Shown: positions 18,015 to 28,296, counted from the stretch's first letter. The stretch is 64,000 nt of DNA from Modestobacter sp. VKM Ac-2977 (GCF_026968045.1 NZ_JAPVBQ010000005.1:145516-209515); one strand, 5' to 3'. Program-made: numbers and translations. The notes: generated by a model from the sequence alone, not told the origin.

Positions 18015-19538
18015 ATGACCGCGATCCGCATCGCCGACCATCCCGTCGGTCCCCTGCCCACGGCGTGGCGGGAGTGTGTGGGCACCGGCCGCATGAGCCT
18101 CGCGCTGCGGCAGGACCACCAGCTCTCGCTCGCGCAGGTGCAGCGGGAGATCGGCTTCCGGTTCATCCGCGGCCACGGGTTGTTCAGCGACGACATGGGC
18201 GTCCACCGGCCCTACACCCGGGACGGCGTGCGGTCGGTCCACCACGGCTTCACCTACCTGGACCAGGTCGTCGACGCCTACCTGGGCACCGGCATCCGGC
18301 CCTTCGTCGAGCTCGGCTTCATGCCCTCGGGCCTGGCCTCGGGAGACCAGACGGTCTTCTGGTGGCAGGGGAACGTCACCCCGCCGTCGTCCTACGCCGA
18401 GTGGGGGGAGCTCGTCCGGGGCACGGTCGCGCACCTGGTGGACCGCTACGGGCTCGAGGAGGTGCGGCACTGGCCCATCGAGGTCTGGAACGAGCCGAAC
18501 CTGACGAACTTCTGGCAGGGCGCCGACCAGCAGGAGTACTTCCGGTTGTACGAGGTCAGCGCGCGCGCCGTGAAGGAGGTCGACGCCGCGCTGCAGGTCG
18601 GCGGACCGGCGATCTCCCCGGGTGCGGACGAGTGGTGGGCGCCCTTCGCCGAGTTCGTCACCGCCCGGGACGTCCCGATCGACTTCGTCTCCCGGCACGC
18701 CTACAGCTCCGGCCCCGCACGGCACGTCCCGTTCGGCACCCACCAGGACCTGCGCCCACCGGCGTCCCTGCTCGAGCAGTTCGGCGCCCCCCGCCGGCAC
18801 CTGGCCGGCACCGCGCTGGCCGGCCTCCCGGTGCACATCACGGAGTTCAACACCTCCTACCGGCCGGACAACCCCGTCCACGACACCGCGTACAACGCGG
18901 CCTATCTCGCCCCCGTCCTCGCCGGTGGCGGGGAGCTGGTCGACTCGTTCTCCTACTGGACGTTCTGCGACGTCTTCGAGGAGGAGGGGGTGCCGGTGGC
19001 GCCGTTCCACGGCGGGTTCGGGTTGCTGACCCACCGGCAGGTCCGCAAGCCCACCTACCACCTGTACGCCTTCATGGCCCGCCTCGGCGGTCAGGTCCTC
19101 GCCCGCGGCGCGGACCACCTGGTGACCCGGCACGACGACGGCCGCATCGCAGTGCTGGCCTGGCAGCCGGTGGACGGCGGCCCGGAGCCGGCCGCGGACC
19201 GGCACAGGGTGCACCTGTCGGTGCCGCTGGCGCCCGGGGCAGCCGGGCACGCCTTCGTCCTGCGGACCCGCGTCGGCGAGCAGGACGGGAACGCATGGGC
19301 CGCCTGGCGCGAGCTCGGCCGCCCGCGGCACCCGGACGAGCGGGTGCTCGGCCTGCTGCACGAGGCGTCCCGGCCCGCGGTCGAGCACCGGCGGGTGCCG
19401 GTGGTGGAAGGCCGGGTGGACCTCGACCTCGCGCTGTCGCGGCACGAGGTCACCCTCGTGGAGGTGGAGCCGGTGCGGGAGGAGACGCCGCCGTGGACCG
19501 ACGATGCCGCCATCCCCGGCTACGGTGCTGCCCGATGA
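18015..19538 (+). CDS. GH39 family glycosidase (probable beta-xylosidase)
   Basis: A 507-residue GH39 enzyme that would release xylose from the non-reducing end of xylo-oligosaccharides. The acid/base glutamate lies in EVWNEPNLTNFW (about residue 159) and the nucleophile in HITEFNTSY (about 276). The (beta/alpha)8 barrel covers about 30-350 and a beta-sandwich follows. It has no signal peptide and is therefore intracellular. ATG 18015 is preceded by GAGGAG. It follows the GH42 gene by 52 bp and overlaps or abuts the YesL-like gene, all on one strand with the importer. Confidence 0.88.
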   Translation: MTAIRIADHPVGPLPTAWRECVGTGRMSLALRQDHQLSLAQVQREIGFRFIRGHGLFSDDMGVHRPYTRDGVRSVHHGFTYLDQVVDAYLGTGIRPFVELGFMPSGLASGDQTVFWWQGNVTPPSSYAEWGELVRGTVAHLVDRYGLEEVRHWPIEVWNEPNLTNFWQGADQQEYFRLYEVSARAVKEVDAALQVGGPAISPGADEWWAPFAEFVTARDVPIDFVSRHAYSSGPARHVPFGTHQDLRPPASLLEQFGAPRRHLAGTALAGLPVHITEFNTSYRPDNPVHDTAYNAAYLAPVLAGGGELVDSFSYWTFCDVFEEEGVPVAPFHGGFGLLTHRQVRKPTYHLYAFMARLGGQVLARGADHLVTRHDDGRIAVLAWQPVDGGPEPAADRHRVHLSVPLAPGAAGHAFVLRTRVGEQDGNAWAAWRELGRPRHPDERVLGLLHEASRPAVEHRRVPVVEGRVDLDLALSRHEVTLVEVEPVREETPPWTDDAAIPGYGAAR

Positions 19539-19572
19539 GCACCTCACGCCGCAGCAGGCCGGCGTCGGGCCG

Positions 19573-20265
19573 ATGAGCCGGCCGGCCCGGGAGTTCGGCG
19601 AGGGACCGCTGTCCCGCGCCACCGCCGTCGTCTACTGGTTCCTGGTCGTCGAGTTGCTGCTCGCGGTGACCGCCGGCCCCAGCGTGATCGCGGTGGTCCT
19701 GCTCGACCGGCACCCGAGCAACATCCCCCTCGTCGCCCTCGCCGCCGTCCCGGTGGGGCCGGCGCTGGCCGCTGCGGTGTTCGCCTGGCGGGTGTTCGAC
19801 CGGGAGCGGGACACCGCACCGGCGCGGCACTTCTGGCGCGGGTACCGGCTCAACGCCCTGGACGTGCTCCGCTCGTGGGTGCCCGGCCTCGCCGTCCTGA
19901 CCGTGCTGGGGATCAACCTGACCTACCGCGAGGCCGTCGGACTCCCCGCACCGCTGACCGCGCTCCAGGTGCTGCTCGCCGTCGGGGTCGTCCTCTGGAT
20001 GCTGCTGGCCGTGGTGATCACCGCACTGTTCCGGTTCCGGGCCCGGGACGTGGCGCGGCTGGGCGCCCACTACCTCGGCGCCCGCCCGCTGGTGACCCTC
20101 GGGCTGCTGTCCTGGCTGGTGCTGTGCGCCGGGATCGCGTACTTCCTGTCGGACTGGGTGCTGTGGCTGCTGGCCTCCCCGCTGACCTTCCAGCTGACGC
20201 GGATCACCGCCCCGGTCGCCGGGGACGTCACCACCCGGTTCCTGGCCGGGACGTCGCAGCAGTAG
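19573..20265 (+). CDS. YesL-like (DUF624) membrane protein
   Basis: A 230-residue protein with about five hydrophobic segments (roughly residues 20-45, 50-75, 95-115, 130-155 and 170-200). DUF624/YesL proteins are commonly encoded beside LplA/LplB/YtcP-type sugar importers in Gram-positive bacteria; their molecular role is not established. The start is uncertain: ATG 19573 lacks a clear Shine-Dalgarno, and an in-frame ATG at 19504 would overlap the end of the GH39 gene by 35 bp. This is the last gene of the rightward operon; the next gene converges on it. Confidence 0.75.
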   Translation: MSRPAREFGEGPLSRATAVVYWFLVVELLLAVTAGPSVIAVVLLDRHPSNIPLVALAAVPVGPALAAAVFAWRVFDRERDTAPARHFWRGYRLNALDVLRSWVPGLAVLTVLGINLTYREAVGLPAPLTALQVLLAVGVVLWMLLAVVITALFRFRARDVARLGAHYLGARPLVTLGLLSWLVLCAGIAYFLSDWVLWLLASPLTFQLTRITAPVAGDVTTRFLAGTSQQ

Positions 20266-20297
20266 GCCGAGGTCCCCCGGTCTGGGCCCAGCAGGCA

Positions 20298-20324
20298 CCG
20301 GGCCCCGGCGACGCCGAGGCCCGG
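20298..20324. terminator. Hairpin between converging operons
   Basis: CCGGGCC (20298-20304) and GGCCCGG (20318-20324) form a 7-bp stem between the stop codons of the YesL-like and alpha-glucuronidase genes. It is a candidate bidirectional terminator. Confidence 0.4.
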
Positions 20325-20336
20325 CACCGGCTGGGC

Positions 20337-22400
20337 TCAGTAGAAGGTGCGGCCGCGGGCGTCGGGCACCCCGGACTTCCGGAAGAAATAGGTGCTCACC
20401 TGGTCCCGCCACTCGCGGGCTGAGCGGAGCTGCTCGGCCAGCCGTCCGGTGCCCCGCTCGGCGACGTCGGGCGGCAGCCGGTCCGCCAGCTCGGCCCATC
20501 GCGCGGCCATCCGCTCGACCTCCTCGACCCCCGCGGCGTGGGTGTCGTAGATGTGCTGGACCACCGTCGTCCCCGAGTGCAGGACGTGCCCGTAGGGCAC
20601 GTGGTGGAAGAACAGCAGCAGCTCGTCGGGGCACGTGTCGACCGACTCGTAGACGCTCCGCCACGGCTCCGGGTACTGGCCCGCGTAGCCGGTCCCGGTC
20701 GCCACCGTGCGGTCCACGCCGATGCCGTCGCGGTCGGCGAAGTGGTACGTGCCCCAGGGGGAGTACTCGTAGCCGTCGATGTCGGGCCCGTAGTGGTGGT
20801 TGGGCTTGACCATGAACCCGATGCCCAGCGGGGAGGTGTACCGCTCGTAGGTGAGCCAGGACCCGTCCATGATCTCGTGCAGCCCCCGGCGGAGCTCCGG
20901 GTCGTCCCCGAACGTCAGGCCGATCCACTCGTCCAGGACGTCCTCCGCCGCCAGCGTGGGGTCCCAGGTGAGCCGCCCGTACCCGTAGAGGTTGGCCTGG
21001 GCCAGCGGGTGCCCGGTCCAGAACGGGTCGTCGCCCACGTTGGACACCGCGGCGATGCCACCGGCCGGGCCGGTGGCGCCGGCCGCGACGTCGGAGACGG
21101 TCCGGTCGTCGTCCCACGGCCGGAAGCCGAGCAGCTCGCGCCACTGCGGCACCAGGTAGCAGACGTGCTGCTGCTGCCCGGTGTACTCCTGGGTGACCTG
21201 CAGCTCGACGGCCAGCCGGGTCCGCGGCATCGCGGCGATCACCGGGGAGACCGGCTCCCGGACCTGGAAGTCGATCGGGCCGTACTTGACCTGCACGACG
21301 ACGTTGTCGTCGAAGCGCCCGTCGAGGGGGGCGAAGTGGTCGTAGGCGGCCCGGGCGCGGTCGGTCGACCGGTCCCGCCAGTCCTGCCGGTGGTCGTAGA
21401 CGAACGCCCGCCAGAACACCGTGCCGCCGTGCGGGGCCAGCGCCCGGCCCAGCAGGTTCGCCCCGTCGGCGTGGTCGCGGCCGTAGGCGAAGGGCCCCGG
21501 CTGGCCCTCGGAGTCGGCCTTCACGACGAAGCCGCCGAGGTCCCCGACCACCGAGTAGACCCGCTCGGCGGTGTCCCGCCACCACTGCTGCACCCGGGGG
21601 TCCATCGGGTCGGCGGTGTCCAGCCCCCCCAGGGTGACCGGCGAGCCGTAGCTGACGCTCAGCCACACCCGGATGCCGTGCGCCCGGAAGACCGCCGCCA
21701 GCCGGCCGACGTCGGGCAGGTGGGTGGTGAGGAGCTCCGCCTCCCGGCGGTGCACGTTGACGTTGTTGAGCCCCACCGCGTTGATGCCCAGGCTGCCGAG
21801 CAGGCGGGCGTAGCGCGCCACGCGGGACAGGTCCGCACGCACCCGGCCGTCGGCGTAGAAGATCGACGCCCCGGCGTAGCCGCGCTCGACGGGCCCCATC
21901 GGGGAGTCGGCGGCCAGGTTGTCCCAGTGGTCGAGCATCCGGATCGGCTGCGCCGGCTCCTGCCGCGTCACCAGGCCCCCCGCCTCCGCTGGCCCGTCCT
22001 CGAACGCGCGGTGGCCGAGCCGGAGGAGGTGGTGCAGCCCGTACAGCAGGCCGGGGCCGCCGCCGGCCAGGACCACGGTGGTGTCGCCGTGCCGGGTGAC
22101 GAGGAACCCCTCGGTGACCAGGGGGGCCTCCTCGTACCGGGACACCGCCGTCCGCAGCGGCTCGGCCAGCGGCCCGCCGGCCGGCTGGTCGCGCGCCCCG
22201 TCGACGGTGGCCAGGACCAGGTCCGGCAGCCCGGAGCCGTCGGCCTCGCTCAGCACGCCGCCGTGGGCCCGCACGGCGGCGTCCACCTCGGCGCGGACGG
22301 TGTCGACCACGGCGCCCGTGCCGAGGACGACGACGGCGCGGCGCCCGACGGGGGCGAGGGCATGCTCGGGCAGCCAGCAGGGGTGCGGCTCGGTGTCCAC
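20337..22400 (-). CDS. aguA: Alpha-glucuronidase, GH67
   Basis: A 687-residue GH67 enzyme that cleaves the alpha-1,2 bond of (4-O-methyl)glucuronate on the non-reducing terminal xylose of aldouronic acids. All three catalytic carboxylates known for the family can be placed: Glu in KADSEGQPGP (about 297), Asp in YGPIDFQVREP (about 375) and Glu in QVTQEYTGQQ, exactly 28 residues after the Asp, as in characterised members. There is no signal peptide, so it acts on imported oligosaccharides. I chose GTG 22400 because GAGGAG lies 5 nt upstream; the frame runs on upstream without coding character. It is the last gene of the minus-strand operon and feeds UxaC. Confidence 0.94.
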   Translation of the reverse strand: MDTEPHPCWLPEHALAPVGRRAVVVLGTGAVVDTVRAEVDAAVRAHGGVLSEADGSGLPDLVLATVDGARDQPAGGPLAEPLRTAVSRYEEAPLVTEGFLVTRHGDTTVVLAGGGPGLLYGLHHLLRLGHRAFEDGPAEAGGLVTRQEPAQPIRMLDHWDNLAADSPMGPVERGYAGASIFYADGRVRADLSRVARYARLLGSLGINAVGLNNVNVHRREAELLTTHLPDVGRLAAVFRAHGIRVWLSVSYGSPVTLGGLDTADPMDPRVQQWWRDTAERVYSVVGDLGGFVVKADSEGQPGPFAYGRDHADGANLLGRALAPHGGTVFWRAFVYDHRQDWRDRSTDRARAAYDHFAPLDGRFDDNVVVQVKYGPIDFQVREPVSPVIAAMPRTRLAVELQVTQEYTGQQQHVCYLVPQWRELLGFRPWDDDRTVSDVAAGATGPAGGIAAVSNVGDDPFWTGHPLAQANLYGYGRLTWDPTLAAEDVLDEWIGLTFGDDPELRRGLHEIMDGSWLTYERYTSPLGIGFMVKPNHHYGPDIDGYEYSPWGTYHFADRDGIGVDRTVATGTGYAGQYPEPWRSVYESVDTCPDELLLFFHHVPYGHVLHSGTTVVQHIYDTHAAGVEEVERMAARWAELADRLPPDVAERGTGRLAEQLRSAREWRDQVSTYFFRKSGVPDARGRTFY

Positions 22401-22456
22401 GGTTCTCCTCGGGGTCGCGGGGGCCGCGGGGGCCCCGGACGTGGCGGTCGGGCGGG

Positions 22457-23695
22457 TCACCAGTCGTGCACCGTGCCGTCCTTGAGCCGGTTGAACGGCA
22501 GGTACGCCGGCTCGTAGGGGTGGCGTCCGGCTGCGTCGTCGTCGTAGTCGACCCCCAGCCCCGGCTCCTCGCCCGGGTGGAGGTGGCCGTCGGCCCAGCG
22601 GAAGGACTGCCGGAAGACCTCGTCGGTCAGCCGGCTGTGCTGCATGTACTCCTGGATGCCGAAGTTGTGGATGGCGAGGGAGAGGTGTGTCGCGGCGGCC
22701 ATGCCGACGGGGGAGACGTCGGTGGGGCCGTGCATGCCGGACTTGATCTGGTACTGCCCGGCGAAGTCGAGGATCCGGCGCAGCCCGGTGATGCCGCCGG
22801 CGTGGGTGACCGAGGAGCGCACGTAGTCGATCAGCTGCTCGCGGATCAGCGTCTGGTAGTCCCAGATCGTGTTGAGCACCTCCCCGAGCGCCAGCGGGGT
22901 GGTGGTGTGGTGCCGCACCAGCCGCAGCGCCTCCTGGTTCTCCGCGGGGGTGCAGTCCTCGAGCCAGAAGAGGTCGTAGGGCTCCAGGTCCTTCCCCAGC
23001 CGGGCCGCCTGGATGGGGGTCAGCCGGTGGTGGGCGTCGTGCAGCAGCGGCAGCTCCGCGCCGAACTCCGCGCGCACGGCCTCCACCACGCCGGGCAGGT
23101 GGCGCAGGTACGCCCGGGAGTCCCAGTCCTCCTCGACCGGCAGCGGAGCCCGGTGCGCCGGCTCGTACTGGTAGCGCCCGGTCGGCGGCTGGGACGACAC
23201 CCCGTACACCTTGTCGATCCCGGGGACCGAGGTCTGGACGCGGATGGCGCGGAAGCCCTCCGCGAGCTGGGAGCGGATGGAGTCGAACAGCTCCGGGGTG
23301 GTCCGGCCGGCAGCGTGCCCGTAGACCAGCACGCCGTCCCGCGAGGCCCCGCCGAGGAGCTGGTAGAGCGGCAGCCCCGCGGTCCTGGCCTTGATGTCCC
23401 ACAGCGCCACGTCGACCGCGGCCACCGCGGTCATGGTGACCGGCCCGCGGCGCCAGTAGGCGCTGCGGTAGAGGAACTGCCAGGTGTCCTCGATGCGCTG
23501 GGCGTCGCGGCCGATCAGCATCGGGACGACGTGGTCGCGCAGGTAGGACACCACGGCGAGCTCGCGGCCGTTGAGCGTGGCGTCGCCCAGCCCGACGACG
23601 CCGTCCTCGGTGGTGAGCCGCAGGGTGACGAAGTTGCGGCCCGGGCTCGTGACGAGCACCTCGGCCGACCGGATCAGGCTGCCCGCGCCGGTCAT
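22457..23695 (-). CDS. manD: D-mannonate dehydratase, enolase superfamily (ManD)
   Basis: A 412-residue enolase-superfamily dehydratase converting D-mannonate to 2-keto-3-deoxygluconate. The metal-binding carboxylates are in [11 protein letters not shown] (Asp), [11 protein letters not shown] (Glu) and ALGEVLNT (Glu). The HDAHHRLTP stretch and the YGHAAGRT region are typical of ManD/RspA. It replaces the non-homologous UxuA of enteric bacteria. Its ATG overlaps the kdgK stop (ATGA), so the two are translationally coupled. The family includes members with low or other activity, but the operon supports mannonate as substrate. Confidence 0.9.
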   Translation of the reverse strand: MTGAGSLIRSAEVLVTSPGRNFVTLRLTTEDGVVGLGDATLNGRELAVVSYLRDHVVPMLIGRDAQRIEDTWQFLYRSAYWRRGPVTMTAVAAVDVALWDIKARTAGLPLYQLLGGASRDGVLVYGHAAGRTTPELFDSIRSQLAEGFRAIRVQTSVPGIDKVYGVSSQPPTGRYQYEPAHRAPLPVEEDWDSRAYLRHLPGVVEAVRAEFGAELPLLHDAHHRLTPIQAARLGKDLEPYDLFWLEDCTPAENQEALRLVRHHTTTPLALGEVLNTIWDYQTLIREQLIDYVRSSVTHAGGITGLRRILDFAGQYQIKSGMHGPTDVSPVGMAAATHLSLAIHNFGIQEYMQHSRLTDEVFRQSFRWADGHLHPGEEPGLGVDYDDDAAGRHPYEPAYLPFNRLKDGTVHDW

Positions 23696-24789
23696 CGGTC
23701 CGCCCCCGCGCCGCCGTTGCGTACCAGCTTCTCCACGTCCGCCTCCGTCACCATGGTCGTGTCGCCCGGCGTGGTCATCGCCAGGGCGCCGTGCGCGGCG
23801 CCGTACTCCACCGCTGTCTGCAGGGGAAGCCCCGTGAGCAGTCCGAAGACGAGGCCGGAGGCGAAGGAGTCCCCGCCGCCGACCCGGTCCAGGATCTCCA
23901 GGCCGTCGCGCTGGGTGGCGCTGACCGGTCCGGTCCCCGCCGACCAGGCCACCGCGCCCCAGTCGTTCACCGTCGCGCTGTGCTCCGTCCGCCGGGTGGC
24001 GGCGATGACGGCGAAGTTCGGGTGCTCCGCGGTCGCCCTGGCCACCATCGCCGCGAAGGAGCCCCCGACGGGGGGCTCGGTGCCGGCGTCCGGGACAGCG
24101 ATGTCCAGGCACGCGGTGAAGTGGCCCTCGTTGCCGATCATCACGTCGACGTGCGGGGCGATCCGGCGGTTGACCTCGCGCGCCCCGGCCAGCCCGCCGA
24201 AGGTCTGCCACAGGCTCGGCCGGTAGTTCAGGTCGTAGGAGACCACCGTGCCGTGCCGCTTGGCGGAGGTCACCGCCTCCAGGGTGACCTCCGCGGCGCT
24301 GTCGCTCAGCGCGGCGAAGATGCCACCGGTGTGCAGCCAGCGCACCCCGAGCCGGCCGAACAGGTCGTCCCAGTCGACGTCTCCCGGCCGCAGCTGAGCG
24401 GCCGCGGTGTGGCCGCGGTCGGACACACCGACGGCGCCCCGCACGCCGAATCCGCGCTCGGTGAAGTTCAGGCCGTTGCGGACCGCCCGGCCGACCCCGT
24501 CGTGGGGCATCCAGCGCACGAGCGAGGTGTCGACCCCACCGGTGAGCATGCAGTCCTCGACCAGCCGGCCGACCTCGTTGTCGGCGAGCGCGGTGACGGC
24601 CGCCGTCCGCAGCCCGAAGGCGCGGCGCAGCCCCCGGGCGACGTTGTACTCCCCGCCGCCCTCCCAGACGCGGAACTGGCGGGTGGTGCGGATCCGCCCC
24701 TCGCCCGGGTCCAGCCGGAGCATCACCTCGCCGAGGGAGACCGCGTCGTAGCGGCACTCGGCGGCGGGTCTGATCGTCAGGCCGGGCAT
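23692..24789 (-). CDS. kdgK: 2-keto-3-deoxygluconate kinase (PfkB family)
   Basis: A 365-residue PfkB-family kinase phosphorylating 2-keto-3-deoxygluconate to KDPG. Signature 2 reads [12 protein letters not shown] (about residues 297-308) and carries the catalytic Asp. The N-terminal substrate region includes EVMLRLDP and [11 protein letters not shown], typical of KdgK. It lies between eda (43 bp upstream) and manD (4-bp overlap), completing the lower glucuronate route. The start is ATG 24789. Confidence 0.92.
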   Translation of the reverse strand: MPGLTIRPAAECRYDAVSLGEVMLRLDPGEGRIRTTRQFRVWEGGGEYNVARGLRRAFGLRTAAVTALADNEVGRLVEDCMLTGGVDTSLVRWMPHDGVGRAVRNGLNFTERGFGVRGAVGVSDRGHTAAAQLRPGDVDWDDLFGRLGVRWLHTGGIFAALSDSAAEVTLEAVTSAKRHGTVVSYDLNYRPSLWQTFGGLAGAREVNRRIAPHVDVMIGNEGHFTACLDIAVPDAGTEPPVGGSFAAMVARATAEHPNFAVIAATRRTEHSATVNDWGAVAWSAGTGPVSATQRDGLEILDRVGGGDSFASGLVFGLLTGLPLQTAVEYGAAHGALAMTTPGDTTMVTEADVEKLVRNGGAGADR

Positions 24790-24832
24790 GGCTGTCCTCT
24801 CGGGGCGGGCGCAGCGGGTGGCGGGGGCCGGG

Positions 24833-25462
24833 TCACTCGGCGCGCGGCAGCGCGGCCACCGCCGCGGCGGTGCGCCGGGTGACCTCGGCGAGGTCGCCGG
24901 CGGCGATCCGGTCCCGGGGGACCATCCAGGAGCCGCCCACGGCGGTCACCGACGGGAGGTCCAGGTACTCCTGGACGGTGCCCGGCCCGATGCCGCCGGT
25001 CGGCACGAAGCGCACCCCGGGGAACGGCGCGGCCAGCGCGGCGATGGCGGCGGCCCCACCGGAGGTCGCGGCCGGGAAGAACTTGACGGTCTCGACGCCC
25101 AGCTCCAGCGCGGCCTGGACCTCCGTGGCGGTGACCGCGCCGGGCAGGGCGAGGACGCCGCGCTCGCGGCAGCGCTCGACGACCGGGCGGCTGAGCCCGG
25201 GGGAGACGACGAAGGTGGCCCCCGCGTCGACGGCCCGGTCGACCTGCTCGGGGGTGAGCACGGTGCCCGCGCCCACCACGACGTCCCCGCGGGCGGCCAT
25301 GATCCGGATGGCCTCCGGGCCTGCCGCCGTGCGGAAGGTGATCTCGGCGAGGGGCAGGCCGCCGTCCACCAGCGCCTGGGCGAGCGCGTCGGCGTGCCCG
25401 GCGTCGTCGAGCACGACGACCGGCACCAGCCGCGCCTGCGCCAGCTGGTCAGTGGTGTCCAC
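24833..25462 (-). CDS. eda: KDPG aldolase
   Basis: A 209-residue class I aldolase splitting 2-keto-3-deoxy-6-phosphogluconate into pyruvate and glyceraldehyde-3-phosphate. The catalytic Glu is in AEITFRT (about residue 40) and the Schiff-base lysine in ETVKFFPA (about 127). The glycine-rich phosphate site PTGGIGPG follows. GTG 25462 is supported by GGGAG 5 nt upstream. Its length matches the family. It is the final enzyme of the glucuronate pathway here and also fits an Entner-Doudoroff route. Confidence 0.94.
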   Translation of the reverse strand: MDTTDQLAQARLVPVVVLDDAGHADALAQALVDGGLPLAEITFRTAAGPEAIRIMAARGDVVVGAGTVLTPEQVDRAVDAGATFVVSPGLSRPVVERCRERGVLALPGAVTATEVQAALELGVETVKFFPAATSGGAAAIAALAAPFPGVRFVPTGGIGPGTVQEYLDLPSVTAVGGSWMVPRDRIAAGDLAEVTRRTAAAVAALPRAE

Positions 25463-25489
25463 GGATCTCCCTCGAGGCCGATCGCGTCG

Positions 25490-26848
25490 TCACGCCGGCT
25501 CCAGCTCGTGCGCCGCGGCCAGCACAGCGGCGCGGACGGTGTCGTCGGCCAGCTCCGGGTCCAGCTCGTCGAGGACCCGGGCGACCGCGTCGGGCAGCGG
25601 GCCGCCCGCCGCGGCCCGGAAACGGTCCGCCTGCGGATCGGTCACCGGCGCGCCCTGGCCGCTCAGGTGCAGCACCCAGGCGGCCAGTACGCGGGCCGGG
25701 CCGGCGAGGTCCGCGCCGGCCGCCCGCGCGCGGTGCAGCGCGGGCAGGATGCGCACGGGCAGCTTCAGGGAGCCGTCGGCGGCGATCTGCGCCAGGGAGT
25801 GCCGCATCCGCGGGTTGGCGAACCGCCGCAGCAGCGCGGCGCGGTACTCCTCGACCTCCGCCGCGGGCTGCGGCAGGTGGGCCGCCGCCGCGTCCCACCA
25901 GTCCTGCACCCACCGCGCGCAGCCGGCGTCGGCGATCGCGGCGTCGACGGTCCCGTGCCCGCGCAGCGGACCGGCGTAGGCCAGCAGCGAGTGCGCCCCG
26001 TTCAGCAGCCACAGCTTGCGCTGCTCGTAGGGCCCGACGTCGTCGGTGAGGACGGCGCCGGCCGTCTCCCACGCCGGCCGACCGCCGGGGAACCGGCCGC
26101 TGAGCACCCACTCGCTGAAGGGCTCGGTGAGCACCGGGACGCGGTCGTCGAACCCGTTGGCGGCTCGGCACGCGGCGACGTCCTCGGCGGTGGTCCGCGG
26201 GGTGATGCGGTCGACCATCGTCGTGGTGAAGGAGACCGTCCGGTCCAGCCAGGGCAGCAGCGACGGGTCGACCTCGGCGGCGAGGTCGCGGACGACCCGG
26301 CCGGTGACGCGCCCGTTGTCGGGGAGGTTGTCGCACGGCACCACGGTCAGCGGCCCGGCGCCGGCGTCCCGGCGGGCGAGCAGCCCGGCGAGCAGCCGGG
26401 CCGGGGCGGTGCGCACCGGCTCGGTCACCGCGGTGCGCAGCGCGGCGAGGTCGGCCCGCAGGTCGGGGTGGTCCAGGTCCGGGCCGCCGTCGGCCCGCCG
26501 CACGTAGCCGGCCTCGGTCACCGTCACGGTGAGGACGGCGACCTGCGGATCGGCCAGGTACCGGAGCCACGCGCCGTGGTCGGTGCCCGGGTGCGCGCGC
26601 ACGACGCTGGGCACCACCTCGGCCCGGTCGCCGTCGGGCGCGCGGGTGACGAGGGTGTACAGCCCGTCCTGGGCCGACAGGGCCGCGGCGAGCTCGGTGC
26701 TGCGCCCGGTGAACGCCGCGATGCCCCACTCCACCGCATCGGTGGCGTGGGCGGTGTACCAGGCCTGGTGGGCGCGGGAGAAGCTGCCCAGCCCGAGGTG
26801 GACGATCCGGACGGGTGGCGCCGGGTGCGACCGGGTCAGCGCGGTCAC
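25490..26848 (-). CDS. uxuB: Fructuronate reductase (mannitol dehydrogenase family, UxuB)
   Basis: A 452-residue polyol dehydrogenase, most likely reducing D-fructuronate to D-mannonate with NADH. The N-terminal nucleotide fold begins RIVHLGLGSFSRAH. The family catalytic block KLWLLNGAHSLLAY carries the conserved Lys, Asn and His at about residues 280-293. I set the start at GTG 26848, which overlaps the uxaC stop (GTGA). Mannitol or altronate oxidation is possible by family alone, but coupling to UxaC and ManD points to fructuronate. Confidence 0.9.
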   Translation of the reverse strand: MTALTRSHPAPPVRIVHLGLGSFSRAHQAWYTAHATDAVEWGIAAFTGRSTELAAALSAQDGLYTLVTRAPDGDRAEVVPSVVRAHPGTDHGAWLRYLADPQVAVLTVTVTEAGYVRRADGGPDLDHPDLRADLAALRTAVTEPVRTAPARLLAGLLARRDAGAGPLTVVPCDNLPDNGRVTGRVVRDLAAEVDPSLLPWLDRTVSFTTTMVDRITPRTTAEDVAACRAANGFDDRVPVLTEPFSEWVLSGRFPGGRPAWETAGAVLTDDVGPYEQRKLWLLNGAHSLLAYAGPLRGHGTVDAAIADAGCARWVQDWWDAAAAHLPQPAAEVEEYRAALLRRFANPRMRHSLAQIAADGSLKLPVRILPALHRARAAGADLAGPARVLAAWVLHLSGQGAPVTDPQADRFRAAAGGPLPDAVARVLDELDPELADDTVRAAVLAAAHELEPA

Positions 26849-28263
26849 AGCTTGAACGTCGCGGTGGGGCGCCCCGAGACCAGGTCGACCGCCGTCGCCA
26901 CGGCCTCCTCCTCGTCGAGGCAGTGCTCGGCGACCAGGTTGGCCAGGAAGCCGCTGTCCAGCCGCCGCGACATGTCGTGGCGGGCCGGGATCGAACAGAA
27001 CGCCCGGGTGTCGTCGATGAAGCCGGACAGCCGGCTGAAGCCCGCGGTCTCGGTGACGGCGGAGTAGAAGCGGCGCACCGCCAGCGGCGCGTCGAGGAAC
27101 CACCACGGTGCCCCGATGTGGACCGACGGGTAGAAGGCGGCGAGCGGGGCGAGCTCGCGGGAGAAGACCGTCTCGTCCAGGGTGAAGACGACCAGGTGCA
27201 GGTTCGGGTGCATGCCGAACCGCTGCAGCAGCGGCCGGAGCGCGTCGGTGAGCTCCATCCGCAGCGGGATGTCGTGGCCGGTGTCGGCGCCGAAGGCCTC
27301 CAGCGTGGGGGTGTGGTGGGCCCGCCGGACGCCGGGGTGCAGGGTCATCACCAGGCCGTCGTCGCAGGACATCCGGGCCATCTCCAGGAGCATGTGCCCA
27401 CGCAGCGCTGCGGCCTCTTGCGTGGTGACCCGGCCGGCCAGCGCGGCGGCGTAGATGCGCTCGGCCTCGGCCGGCGGCAACGCGTCGGTGCGGACGTCGA
27501 CGTGGCTGTGGTCGGTCGACACCGCGCCGTGGGCGATGAAGTGCTGCCGCCGCAGCTCCATCGCCGCCGCCCAGCCGGCGTAGGTCCCGGTGTCCACGTC
27601 GGCGACCTTGCCCAGCCGCTCGACCAGGTCGGCCCAGCCCTCCGCAGCGACCTCGAGGTGGGCGTCGGGCCGGAAGGTCGGGATGACCCGGCCCGCCCAG
27701 GTCGGGTCCGCGCTCAGCGCGGCGTGGGTGGCCAGGTCGTCGCACGGGTCGTCGGTGGTGGCCAGCACGCTGATGCCGAACCGCTGGAACAGCGCCCGCG
27801 GCCGGTGCGAGGGCTGCGCCAGCCGCTCGGCCACCTGGTCGTAGACGGCGTCGGCGGTCTCCGCCGACGGCCGGACCTGCACGTCGAAGATCTCGGCGAG
27901 CTCGGACTCCAGCCAGTACCGGACGGGGGTGCCGCGGAAGACGTGCCAGTGGCTGCACAGCTCCTGCCACGCCTGCCGGGACTGGGCCTCGGTGAGTGCC
28001 GTCCGGCCCACCCCGAGGGCGTCGAGGGGCACGCCGTTCGCGTGCAGCAGCCGGGTCACGTAGTGGTCCGGTGTCACGAAGAGCGAAGCCGGGTCCGGGA
28101 AGGGCTGGTCCTCCAGGAGTGTCCGGGGGTCCACGTGCCCGTGTGGGGAGATGACCGGCAGGTCCCGCACGGCGCCGTAGATCTCGCGAGCCACCGCCCG
28201 GACGCCCGCGTCGGCGGGGAGGAGACGGTCGGGGTGCAGTCTCAACGGGGCGGGGCGCTGCAT
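26845..28263 (-). CDS. uxaC: Glucuronate isomerase
   Basis: A 472-residue isomerase converting D-glucuronate to D-fructuronate, the entry step for sugar acid released by the GH67 enzyme. Family landmarks are ISPHGHVDPRTLL (about residues 36-48), the PTFRPDAH segment (about 215) and the ending SGRPTATFKL. Its length equals the family norm. ATG 28263 is the first start that fits; the Shine-Dalgarno is weak. It lies 91 bp downstream of the LacI gene, and that gap contains a possible operator (28297-28306), so it may be transcribed from its own promoter. Confidence 0.94.
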   Translation of the reverse strand: MQRPAPLRLHPDRLLPADAGVRAVAREIYGAVRDLPVISPHGHVDPRTLLEDQPFPDPASLFVTPDHYVTRLLHANGVPLDALGVGRTALTEAQSRQAWQELCSHWHVFRGTPVRYWLESELAEIFDVQVRPSAETADAVYDQVAERLAQPSHRPRALFQRFGISVLATTDDPCDDLATHAALSADPTWAGRVIPTFRPDAHLEVAAEGWADLVERLGKVADVDTGTYAGWAAAMELRRQHFIAHGAVSTDHSHVDVRTDALPPAEAERIYAAALAGRVTTQEAAALRGHMLLEMARMSCDDGLVMTLHPGVRRAHHTPTLEAFGADTGHDIPLRMELTDALRPLLQRFGMHPNLHLVVFTLDETVFSRELAPLAAFYPSVHIGAPWWFLDAPLAVRRFYSAVTETAGFSRLSGFIDDTRAFCSIPARHDMSRRLDSGFLANLVAEHCLDEEEAVATAVDLVSGRPTATFKL

Positions 28264-28296
28264 CCCGTCATGGTTGGACGCCGCCCCCCACCGCGC

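Noticed and set aside
22466..24226. Long plus-strand open frame opposite manD and kdgK
   Set aside because: The minus-strand genes have clear catalytic motifs and coupled starts; the opposite frame has none.
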